A DNA stretch of 64,000 bases from Pseudogymnoascus destructans (taxonomy: Eukaryota; Ascomycota; Leotiomycetes; Thelebolales; Thelebolaceae): assembly GCF_001641265.1 (NCBI RefSeq), contig NW_020167530.1, positions 1,054,001 to 1,118,000 of the forward strand, given 5' to 3'. Positions 10,401 through 22,400 of this stretch are shown here, piece by piece. The position numbers and the translations under genes were made by a program. The notes under the pieces were generated by a model. It was not told where the DNA came from and ran no database searches. It was given only the letters and a program-made list of their open reading frames with translations. Numbering within the stretch: position 1 is the stretch's first letter; each line of letters starts with the position of its first letter.

Positions 10401-13400
10401 CCCGGCGCCTTTGATGATGACATCGACTTCGCTGCCACTCTCGCGGCGGGACTTCAGGACTCGGGTTTTGATCCGAATATCGTGATTAACGACTCCAGCT
10501 TCGCGAGGCGCTCATCGCCGCCGGGATCGGATGTCGAAACGGTGGTGTACCACAAGCCGTTCTCGGAGACGGTCACGGACTTGGGCGTTTATGAGCGTCA
10601 TCCTAGCGGACCCAGCGATGGGCCTGTGCTAGAGGAGGCGAGCCGCAAGATTGACGAGGAGGAGTTTCCTGTCTCGAAGAAGCTGAGCAAGAAAGAGCAG
10701 AAGAAACTGGAGAAGGAGGAGGCGAAGCGTGCCAGGGATCACGAGTTCGACGGCGCTGAGGCTGCCGCGGTCGCTGCAGTAGCAGCTGCTGCCGTTGCGG
10801 GAGTGGCGCATCACTATGCCGGGGAGCGCGAGGTTGCAGAGCCAGAGCAGCACGCCGACGAGACCGATGAATTCTCATTCTCGAAGAAGCTGAGCAAGAA
10901 GGAGCAGAAAAAGCTGGAGAAGGAGGCTGCGAAGCTTGCAATGGACCGCGAGTTTGAAGCGGCCGAGGCCGAAGCTGCTGCTACTGCTGCGGACCACGAG
11001 GTTGTCGGGGAGCGCACCGATGAGGCTGATGACTTCGCGTTCACGAAGAAACTGAGCAAGAAGGAGCAGAAGAAGCTGGAGAGAGATGCCGCGAAACTGG
11101 CACAGGAGGAGGAGGATGCGGCCCGGGAGCGCGAGCACGAAGCTATGATGGCGCAGATTGTCGTGGAGCATGAAGTCGTGGGGCCACAAGATGAGGCTGA
11201 CGAGTTCGCCTACGGCAAGAAGCTGACCAAGAAGGAGCAAAAGAAGCTTGAGAAGGAGGCCGCGAAACTGGCCCAAGACAAAGAATTCGAAGACGCTAAG
11301 GCTGAGGCTGCAAATAGCCGTGCCGTCGAAGAGCCTGAGGAAGTCTGGGGCGAAGAGGCTCGGGAAGTGCCCGAGTTCTTTGACCGAGGACGAATCGCGG
11401 TGCCTGGGGCTCCGCAGGAGGAGATACGGGACGAGTTTGACGACTTCGATGCATTCATGCCCAAGCTGAGCAAGAAGGAGCAGAAGAAGTTGGAGAAGGA
11501 GGCCGCGGCCGCGAAACTTGCCGAGGAGAAGGAGTTGGCAGAGGCCGAGGCTGCGAAACTAGCTCAAGACAAGGAGTTCGCAGAAGCCGAGGCTGCTAAT
11601 AACCATCCCGTCGAAGAGCCCAAGGTCCAGAGCCGAGAGCTGCAGGACGACGAATTCAAAGAGGCTGATGAGTTCACCAAGAAGCTGAGCAAGAAAGAGC
11701 AGAAGAAGCTAGAAAAAGAGGCTGCCAAACTTGCTCAAGATAAGGAATTCGAAGAAGCTGAGGCTGCGAATAGTCATGCCGTCGAAGAGCCTGAGGCCTG
11801 GGACCAAGAGCATCAAGAGGACGAATTTAAGGGGGCGGAAGAGTCAGCGCCGAAACTGAGCAAGATAGAACAGAAGCGCTTGGACAAGGAGGCCGCGAAA
11901 CTGGCACAAGATAAGGAGTTCGAAGAAGTCGAGGCTGCGAGTAGTCGTGCGGTGGAAGAACCTAAGGCTTGGGTTCAGGAGCCACAAGAGGACGAATTCA
12001 AAGAAGCGGAGGAGGGGTTCGTCTTTACTAAGAAACTAAGTAAGAAAGAACAGAAGAAGCTAGAGAAGGAACAAGCGAAGCAAGCACGCGACCGTGAGAT
12101 CGAGCTTGAGGAGGCAGGGGAAGGTCTCCACGCCATCGTTGAGGAGCCAGAAACCTCGAAATCACAGGGAGAGGATGATAAAGAGGCAGACGAATTCGCC
12201 TTCACGAAGAAGCTGAGCAAGAAGGAGCAGAAGCGACTCGACAAGGAAGCAGAGAACCTGGCGAGAGATCGCGAGCTAGAGCTTGAGCAAACCGAAGTCC
12301 CTGGCACCCAAACTCCAAAAGAGGCTGACGAATTTGCCGAGTTCTCGACCTCTAAGAAGAGTAATAAATCCAAGAAGTCCCGGAAGAGCGCTGGGTACCC
12401 TGACGATGATGAAGAGGTACCAGCGACGAAGATTTCCGTTCCTATCGATGCATTTGATGATTTACGCCACGACGATGCCACTGCTGGCCTAGTGGACGAA
12501 TGGGACGCGCCAAAGAAGTCGAAGAGGATGTCAAGGCGCGGAGATGAAGTCTTCGAAGATGCTCAGGAGTCCATTTCGAGGAAGGGATCGAAGAAGGACA
12601 AGTCAAGGGGCAATGCGGACAGCGACCGATCCCAAATCCGAAGCGTTGTGTCTGAGCCTGTTGAGGATGACACCAGGTCCGTGACGTCGGAATCTAAGAA
12701 GAAGTCTAGGGGTAGTGGCTTCTTTGGATTCTTCGGAGGCTCGTCTAACAAATCCGATGTTAGCGAGAGCGAAAAGGCTGTCAAGCTCGTTGGCGCTGAT
12801 GAGGCGTACGACTTGAGCAATGGCCATTCTCCTATTGAGGGCTCTAACGGCATTTCCAATGGGAATGGCCACGAGGCACACGAGGAGGACGAGTGGGCTA
12901 GCACCACGAAGTCTAAAAAGAAAAAGAAGAAACAGAAGAATGGCATAGCCGACGATGAGGCCTCTGAACAGGATTCTTTTTTAGCTAATGCCGGCACCCT
13001 TGGCGCGGGTGTCGGCCTTGTCGGTGCTGCAGCGGTGGCCGCTGCTCTGCATCAACAACACCAAGCCGATGATGGTGACAGTAAGGACGATCCGGCAGCT
13101 CGATCCCTTCCTGCTGCATCTCAGCCACAGAACATTGCAGCGGACGCTCCTCGCGATCCGTATCCGAACGACTTTGTCGATCCGGAGATCGTTGAGAGGC
13201 CATTCCGTGTAGCCATCGACCCGGAGTATATGGACCTCCTCGCTCTGCCCCCAAGCGATCCTGGCACCCCAGATCCGCACCATTCCACCGACCTTCCTGC
13301 TCTACCGGACAGCCGCCCGCCCTCCCCGCCAGGCACAGAACATCTTGCTCCCATTGACAGAAGCCTCGCCGCCCATGACAAGAACCCCTCCACACCGCGC

Positions 13401-16400
13401 AAAACCGAGTCGCGCAAGCCCAACCGCAAAGCTGCTAGCCTTAGCGCAGTACCCCTAACATTCAAGCTGGTCAATCGCTCAACACCCTCGTCCTCGGGAC
13501 TTCCGCGCCCCTCACCCCTCGCGTCCCCTCTAACCCCAGGCCTTGCACGCCCATCATCACTCATGTCACCGCTGAGTCCTGCCATGGACTCACCGGGCTT
13601 TTCCCGAACAAAGGCGCGCCCGACCTCTTGGGACAACTCGCGCGAGATCAAGCCATTATTCCTACTCGATGCTGCGAGGCGGGAGTCGCTGTTATCGGAT
13701 GAGGAGAGGCCAACTCGGCCGCGGTCGATAGAGCCCGACTATGCTGTGTATAGTCGCCGGTCGTCGCTTGCTTCCGCGAGGGCGTCGGTGGTTTCACCGA
13801 GATCGGATGATGTTGCTGATTTGCCGGCTCTACCGGAGAGTCGCGAGGCTTCTCTGGAGAGAGTTGAGGAGCTGCCGGCGTCGGTGGAGGAGCCAACATC
13901 AGTTTTGGATCCGCTTGAACAGCCACTTGCCAAGGATGGTGATGTAGTATCCAAGGAGGTTTCACTGGAGCCCGAGGCTGATCAAGTCAAGGAGGCCTTT
14001 GGTATCGAAAGACCTCATTCTCCGGATCAATTCGAAGAGCCACACGAGTTTCCTGAGCTTCCCGAAAGCCGCCCAGCAACACCGATCGATGATAGAGACC
14101 TTCAGGTTTCGGACGCTATTGTTCAGGAAGCTGGCGATCCTACCACCCACGCTGATGGCCAACAAGATGAGACATCTCGAGAGGTAGACGATTTACCGCA
14201 GCCGACTCCAATAGAGCCTGATACATGCAACCGTAGCTCTCATCTCTTCCAGCCAACGCCACAGACAACTCCGATCAAGCACTCTAGCATCGATGATATC
14301 ATATTGGAGCATCCTACTCAAGATGAGTCGGGCGATCAAGACGGCGTGGCTGTACAGGAGCGCAGTACTACAGAAGAACAAGGCGAGAGCTACGTGACTA
14401 GAGATATAAACGTAATGGACGTTCCTATGGCCCAATTTGACAGCACAGCGCGCGAGGTCGCAGCGGAAGAAGAAGCTGAGCCTGTCGACGAATGGAGCGC
14501 TACCCCATCAAAGAAGGCTAAAAAAGACAAGAAGAAGGAAAAGAAGGCTAGGAAGGGAGGTTATCAGACTCCACCCGTTGAGAAAACCCCAGAGCAGGCC
14601 GCCCTTCCTGAGACGCTTGAGGAGCAACCGCAGCAGCCGACCGAAGATTTGAGTCGTGATCTGCCACTGGCTGCAGCCGCTGCAGCCGCCGCGACTGCTG
14701 CTATTGCTACCTTTGATGAAGAGCCAAGCGCTTCTCGAGACCTAAGCATCTCGGACGAACCAAGCATTCCTGTGGAGCCGGTAGAGCCAGAGTGGGCATT
14801 GAAGCCATCTAAGAAAGACAAGAAGAAGGCGAAGAAATCCCGCGGAGACCCCGTCTCAACTCCAGCCGACGACACTCCCGCAAAATCTATCCTCCCCGAG
14901 GCCGATATCGAACAGCCGCCGGAGCCCCTTGAGGATTTTGCTGTGGAGCCAGAATGGACTGCGAAGCCATCTAAGAAGGACAAGAAGAAGGGGAGAAAGA
15001 GTCGCGGAGGTGAAGCCACGCCTCCGGCTGAAGACACTACTGCAGAGACTATCCTCCCTGGGGGTGATGTCGAACAACCGGTACAGCCTGCGGAAGAGTT
15101 CGTTGCCGAGCCAGAGTGGGATTTGAAGCCTTCTAAGAAAGATAAGAAGAAGGCTAACAAGGGTTTCAGCGAGCAAGCTTCAATCCCGGCCGAGGACAAT
15201 ACTACAGAGACTATTCTTCCCGAGGCCGAGAGCGAACAACCACTACAGCGTGCTGAAGAAGCACAACCTGCCGACGAAGCACAGCCTGCTGAAGACTTCG
15301 CCACCGAGCCGGAATGGGCCTTGAAGCCTTCGAAGAAGGACAAGAAGAAGGGCAAGAAGAACCGTGGAGATCAAACGCCGGTGGAGGACAATGCTGCAGA
15401 GACTATTGTTCGCGAGGTCGAAAGCGAACAACCGGTGCAACCAGCTGATGAGGCTCAGTCTGCTAAAGAGGTCCAGCTTGTCAAAGAGGTGCTTCCCGTT
15501 GAAGATTTTATCGTGGAGCCAGAATGGGCTTTGAAGCCTTCGAAGAAGGATAAAAAGAAAGGCAAGAAGGGTCGCGGGGAGCAAACTCTGGCCGAGGACA
15601 ATACTGCCGAGACTACTCTTCCCGTAGTTGAGAGCGACCAACAGATACAGCGCGCCGAAGAGGTTCAGCCTGCCCCAGAGGAACTTCCTGTCGAAGATTT
15701 CGTCGCGGAGCCAGAATGGGCCCTGAAGCCTTCGAAGAAGGACAAGAAGAAGGGTAAGAAGGGTAGCGGGGACCAGACCCCAGTCGAGGACAATGTTGCC
15801 GAGACTATTCTTCCTGAAGCCGATAGCGAACAACCAATACAGCCTGCTGAAGATATAGTCGCAGAGCCGGAATGGGCCCTGAAGCCTTCAAAGAAAGACA
15901 AGAAGAAAGGAAAGAAGGGTCGAGGAGGTCTGGTTGACGATACTGCTACTGAGCCATCGAACTCGCCCGAATCCGCTCCGGAACCAGAACACCTTCAGAC
16001 TTTGGAAGATGAGGAGGCGGCTAAAGAAATCCCCGTCGACATTCCTGTTACTGATCTCGGTGATGAGCCCGCCCCCGCTTCGGAACAACAGCCGAAGCCT
16101 TTCGAAATCGTCGCTGAAGATGTTCCTGTCGACGTTCCCGCAACCACTCCCAGTGACGAGCCTAAGTCCGTTTCAGAGCGACAGCTACAGCCTTTAGAAA
16201 ACGTAGCTGAAGATGCTCCTGCCGACATTCCTGTTACAGCTCTCAACGACGAGCCAACCCCTGTCGTGCAACAAGAGCTACAGCCTTACGAAGACGCAAC
16301 CAGAGACGCCAATACCGATATTCCTATTACAGCTGCCGATACCCCCGTCGTGGAATCTGAGGAGCCAGCAGAGCCAACATGGGCCTTGAAACCTTCGAAG

Positions 16401-19400
16401 AAAGACAAGAAGAAGGCGAAGAAGGGTCGCGGAGCTCCAGTTGAGGAGGATACTGCAATAGAACAACAGCTACAACCTTTAGAGGACGGAGTTAAAGATG
16501 CTCCCGTCGACATGTCTATTGCGGCCACCGATGATACCCCTGTTGCGGAATCCGAAGAGCTAACTGAACCAACGTGGGCGCTGAAGCCCTCAAAGAAAGA
16601 CAAAAAGAAGGTGAAAAAGAGTCGCGGTGGTCTTGTCGAGGATACTGCTGCAGAGATATTAGACTCTCCCGAATCTGCTGCTCCCGAATCTTCTGCTCCC
16701 AAATCTGCTGCGGAGCAACCGCCTATGGAAGATGTTGCCGTAGATGTCCTCGCCGATGCTCCTATTGCTAGTCCAACTGACGAGGCTGCCCCGGCCACAG
16801 AACCCGAAGAACCATCGGAACCAATGTGGGCGCTAAAGCCTTCAAAGAAGGACAAGAAGAAGGCGAAGAAGGGCCGCAGCGGTCCAGTCGAGGAGGACAC
16901 TACTGTAGAGCCACTAGACTCCCTAGAATCTGCCGTGGAACAACCGCCTCTAGAAGACATAACTAGAGAAGCTCCCGTCGACATTGCTACCGCCGCCTTC
17001 GACGAGCCCCCTCCCGCCGCAGAATCCGAAGAGCTATCAGAGCCAACATGGGCGCTGAAGCCGTCGAAAAAAGACAAGAAGAAGGCAAAGAAGGGCCGTG
17101 CAGACCTCGTTGATGAGGATACCACTTCAGAGACATTAAACGCTCCCGAGCCTACTCCGGAACAGCAGCTACAACCTCTAGAACCTGTCGACATCCCTGT
17201 TGCTGCTATCGGCGACGAGCTAACTTTTGATGAGCCTGTTCTCGACAAACCCGCCTCTGATGACCTAGCCGCTGAAGAGCCCGTTCCCGCTGCAGAATCC
17301 GAAGAGCCATTTGAGCCAACATGGGCCCTGAAGCCATCAAAGAAAGATAAGAAGAAGGCTAAGAAGGCTCGTGGAGGTCTATTTGAGGATACTGCTGTGG
17401 AACAACCTTTAGAAGGCTTGGCCAAGGATGCCCCCTTCGACATTCCTATTGCAGCTCCCGGCGGTGATGAGCCTACTCTTGAGGAGCTCATCCCCGATGA
17501 GTCCATCTCCGCTGAGCCTACCGCCGCTCCGGAATCCGAAGAGCCATCAGACCTAGCGGAGCCTACATGGGCACTCAAACCATCAAATAAAGACAAGAAG
17601 AAGGCTAAGAAGGGTCGCGGAGGTCCAGCTGAGGATACTGCACTAGAGCAGGAAGAGCAGCCTTTGGAAGAAATGGCGAAAGAGGCCCCAATCGAAATTC
17701 CCGCTGCTACTCTCGACGATGAAACCTCTCGCGACGAGCTCACAGCTGATGAATCGACGCCCTTGGCGGAACGCGAAGAGCCATCTGGGCCGACATGGGC
17801 ACTAAAGCCGTCTAAGAAAGACAAGAAGAAGGCGAAGAAAAACCGCGAAGGTCTATTTGAGGAGGACACTGCTTCAGAGCCTTTAGATAATGTCGCAAAG
17901 GATATCCCCGTCGAAATCCCTCTTGCTGCTCTTGGTGCTGCTGCTCTCGGTGTTGCTACTCTCGGCGATGAACCCACAATTGAACAGCCCATTGCCGCTG
18001 AGCCCATCGCCGTCGAGCCCGCCGCTGTCGAGCCTACACCCGCTGCGGAATCTGAAGAGCCAACATGGGCGCTGAAGCCGTCAAAGAAAGACAAGAAGAA
18101 GGCAAAGAAGAGCCGCGGCCTGTTTGAAGAGGATACTGTTCCAGAACCACAGGGAGAGCCCTTGGAAGATGTGGCAAAAGATATTCCCATCGAAACTTCT
18201 CTTGGTATTCTCAGTGATGAGCCCACCACCGTTGAGCCCACCACCGTTGAGCCCACCACCGTTGAGCCCACCACCGTTGAGCCCACCACCGTTGAGCCCA
18301 CCACCGTTGAGCCCACCACCGTTGAGCCCACCACCGTTGAGCCCACCACCGTTGAGCCCACCACCGTTGAGCCCACCACCGTTGAGCCCACCACCGTTGA
18401 GCCCACCGTTGTCGAGCCTACACCCGCTGCGGAATCTGAAGAGCCAACATGGGCGCTGAAGCCTTCAAAGAAAGACAAGAAGAAGGCAAAGAAGAGCCGC
18501 GGCCTGTTTGAAGAGGATACTGTTCCAGAACCACAGGGAGAGCCCTTGGAAGACGTGGCAAAAGATATTCCCATCGAAACTTCTCTTGGTACTCTCAGTG
18601 ATGGGCCCACCACCGTTGAGCCCACCACCGTTGAGCCCACCACCGTTGAGCCCACCACCGTTGAGCCCACCGTTGTCGAGCCTACACCCGCTGCGGAATC
18701 TGAAGAGCCAACATGGGCGCTGAAGCCTTCAAAGAAAGACAAGAAGAAGGCAAAGAAGAGCCGCGGCCTGTTTGAAGAGGATACTGTTCCAGAACCACAG
18801 GGAGAGCCCTTGGAAGACGTGGCAAAAGATATTCCCATCGAAACTTCTCTTGGTACTCTCAGTGATGAGCCCACCACCGTTGAGCCCACCATCGTTGAGC
18901 CTACCATCGTTGAGCCCACCGCCGTTGAGACCGTCCCCTCTACAGAACTCGAAGAGTCATTCGAGCTAACATGGGCGCTAAAGCCATCAAAGAAAGACAA
19001 GAAGGGAAAGAAGTCTCGCGGTGTTCCGACTGAGGATACTGCTGTAGAGCCACTCAGCGCTCCTGAAGTACAGCCATCTGAAGCTTCAGCAAACGACGCC
19101 CCCGCAGTCCTTGACGCGCCCACCACTGCTCTCGACGAAGAGCCAATTGCGCCTTTGGTAGAACCCGAAGAACAGATCGAACCGCAGTGGTCGCTAAAAC
19201 CCTCCAAGAAAGACAAGAAAGGGAAGAAGGCGGCTCGTGGAGGCGAAACTTCGGCGCCAATTGAAGACACTATCGTCGAGCAGTCCACCCTCCCAGAAGC
19301 TCAACACTTTGAAGATTCGTCACCAATCGTCGATGCGCCTGTTAGTACTATTGAAGTCGAACCCATCGCGCCTGTAGAGCCCGAAGAGCAGGCCGAACCG

Positions 19401-22400
19401 GAGTTTGCCCTCAACCCCTCGAAGAAAGACAAGAAGAGGAAGAAGGCAAAGAAAGCATTCGAAGACCAGGCCTCAACTCCGGTTGAGGACACGTGCGAGC
19501 AGTCTGAAGATTTGACTAGAGACGCTTCCCTAATTGTGGACACACCTATAAGTGCTCTTGACAGCGAACCAATTGCGCCTGCAGAATCCGAAGAGCAGGC
19601 CGAACCGGAGTTTGCCCTCAAGCCATCGAAAAAAGACAAGAACGGGAAGAAGGGGAAGAAACTACAGGAAGACCAGGCCTTAAGTTGGGCTGATGAGGTC
19701 GCGGAGACAGCTGATGATTCAATGAAAGCTGATGATTCAATGAAAGACGCTCCCCTAATCGTCGACGCACCAGCAAGTGCTCCTGACAGCAAACCAATTG
19801 CGTCTGCAGAATCCGAAGAGCAGGCCGAACCGGAGTTCGCCCTCAAGCCATCGAAGAAAGACAAGAAGGGGAAGAAGGGGAAGAAAGCACAGGAAGTTCA
19901 AGCCTTAAGTTGGGCCAGTGAGGTTGCGGAGACTGCTGATGATTCAACGAAAGACATTCCTCCAATCGACGCTGCGGAACCCGACGAGCAAATCGAATCA
20001 ACATGGGCGCCAAAACCCCCAAAGAAGGACAAGAAAGGGAAGAAGGGAAAGAAAGCATTCGAGGTCGACGACACACCTGAGTTATCCGAAGACTTAACGA
20101 AAGATGCTCCACTAATCGTTGATGCACCTATCGAATCCGAAGCGCCAATTGAGCCAGAATGGGCGCCGAAGCCGTCGAAGAAAGACAAGAAGGCGAAAAG
20201 GGGCAAGAAAGCATTCGAGGTTGAGGGCACACCTGAGCCATCCGAAGATTTAACTGAAGACGCTCCAACGGTCGTCGACATACCTGCTTATTCTCCCCAC
20301 GACGAACAATCTGCGCCCACAGAATTTGAGGAGCCTATTGTGGAGACGTTTGCACTGAAATCTTCGAAGAAAGACAAGAAAGCGAAGAAAGCCCGCGAAA
20401 GCGAAGTGTCAACTCCCCCTGTAGACCTCAACGATGAAGCTACTTCGCAAACCAAGACTGTCGACGGATTTGAGGCTGGCTATAAGGAAGATCAGTTGGC
20501 TCTAGCAAGGCAATTACAAGCGGAATTCGGATCAGGATCGGCGAAATCTAAGAAGTCCAAGAAGAAGTCTCGCGGCGGAAGCCAACCCTCAGCACCCTCT
20601 ACACCTGTCGAAGTAGAGGCTGCTGAGGTTGAGTATTTCGAGAGCGCTCCGCAACCAAGATCTATCGACGGCCTTAAGGTTGGCTACGAGGAGGACCAAT
20701 TATCTCTCGCAAAACAACTGCAAGCCGAGTTCGGATCAGGCAGCAAGAAGTCTAAGAAGGGGAAGAAGTCTCGCGGAAGCCAAGGCTCAATGCCATCTAC
20801 ACCTATCGAACTTGAGACTGCTGAGGTTGAGAACACTGAGTGTGCTTCTCAGCCAAGAGCATTCGACGGACTTGAGGTTGGCTACGAGGAAGACCAGCTA
20901 TCTCTCGCAAAGCAATTGCAAGCTGAGTATGGGTCGGGTAGTAAGAAGTCTAAGGGGAAGAAGTCTCGTGGAAGCGAAGTTTCATCGCCCTCTACACCCG
21001 TTGAAGTCGAAAGCTTTGAGAGTGATCCACAACCAAGAGCTATCGATGGCTTCCAGGTTGGCTACGATGAGGACCAGCTGTCTCTCGCGAAGCAGTTACA
21101 GGCTGAATTTGGATCAGGCAGTAAGAAGTCAAAGAAGGGCAAGAAAAACCGCAGCTCTTCTGCAACGCCAAAGTCAAATTACGAAACTTACGACGAAGAG
21201 CCGCAGGCTTTCAAGTCTGAAGCAGCGACACTAGACTCTCAACATGACAAACCTAAGGATCTCGACAATTCACCTATCTATGAGGCAGCCGAAGCGCCAC
21301 GAGACTTTCAAGATGTCAGGTCGGTTGAAGTACCACAGGCAGCAGAAGACAACTCCACAATCGAAGCTATGGTTGGAGCAGCAGCAGCCCTTGGAGCTAT
21401 TGGAGTCGGCGCAGCAATCAAACATGCAGTCGAAGCTCCAGAGGCGCCAGAAGACAAATCTTCCCACGACATTATTGAGGTACCAAGGGAAGTCTCGCAA
21501 GATCCCAGATCTCTTGATATGCCGGAATATCCAGGAGATACCACAGTTCCTCAAGTGGTAGTCGACGCGCTGCACGACCTGCAAGGATCTCGATCTATTG
21601 ATGGTGCAGATTTCCCAGAAGTCGTCGCATCAAGAGACTTGCAAGATTTCGAATCGAAACCCGAGCATATGGCCACGATACATCAGCAAGAAAAGCCAGA
21701 AGCTTTGGAAGAGCTTTCCCACCCATCATTTCCAAAGCATGTCATAGCGGATAGAGAGATTGGTAGCCCGTCGCACGTTACATCTGACTATCTGAGTCCT
21801 GAACCTCAATGGCACACTCCATCCCGGCTACCTGTCGTGCTCGAGGAGGATAGCACCGACTATAAGAAGTCTTCCGACACCGCACCTCAGGAGCACATAC
21901 CTCTTGGAGACAGTAGTATGGATGACTTCAATCGCGACAGCGCCTACGTGGCCGAATCGCCAATAACTACTTCACGGTCGCTTGCAGCAGATCACGAATA
22001 TACGAGAGACAGCGGTGTTCACATTGAAGGACGGAGCCGTAGCCATACTCCTGAGAGGAGGGCGTCTCCCCCACGAACCCCAGCAGCAGTGTCTGACGAC
22101 GCACTCGCACGTCTCTCATGGCCACCTGTGAATGATGCGGATGAGACCGTGGACCTGCACAGACCAAAGTCCCGTAAGCTTCAGGAACAATCACGACTTA
22201 CGCCTTTGAGTTTCCCACCTCCTGCTATTGGACTTGGAGCCGCAGGTGCAGGTCTGGCTGCTGCAAGAGGCTACGACAAGCTGTCTCGCGCTGGTAGTCC
22301 CGACATTTGCAGGTCGTCCGCTGATAGCCCCGAACTTCGCAGATCGTCTGGTGAGATCAAACGTATGACAACTCCGCATCGCATAGAAACCCCACGAAGC

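Noticed and set aside
10603..15901. Several further antisense ORFs of 80-260 codons across the giant gene
   Set aside because: Same cause: repeated GAG/AAG-rich codons give stop-free complements. The sense frame has conserved N- and C-terminal parts and a clean intron.
16286..19288. 1,000-codon ORF on the strand opposite the giant gene
   Set aside because: It is the reverse reading of the periodic coding repeats; its Ser/Gly/Val/Phe pattern simply mirrors PSKKDKKK and PTTVE codons, with no independent start context or family.
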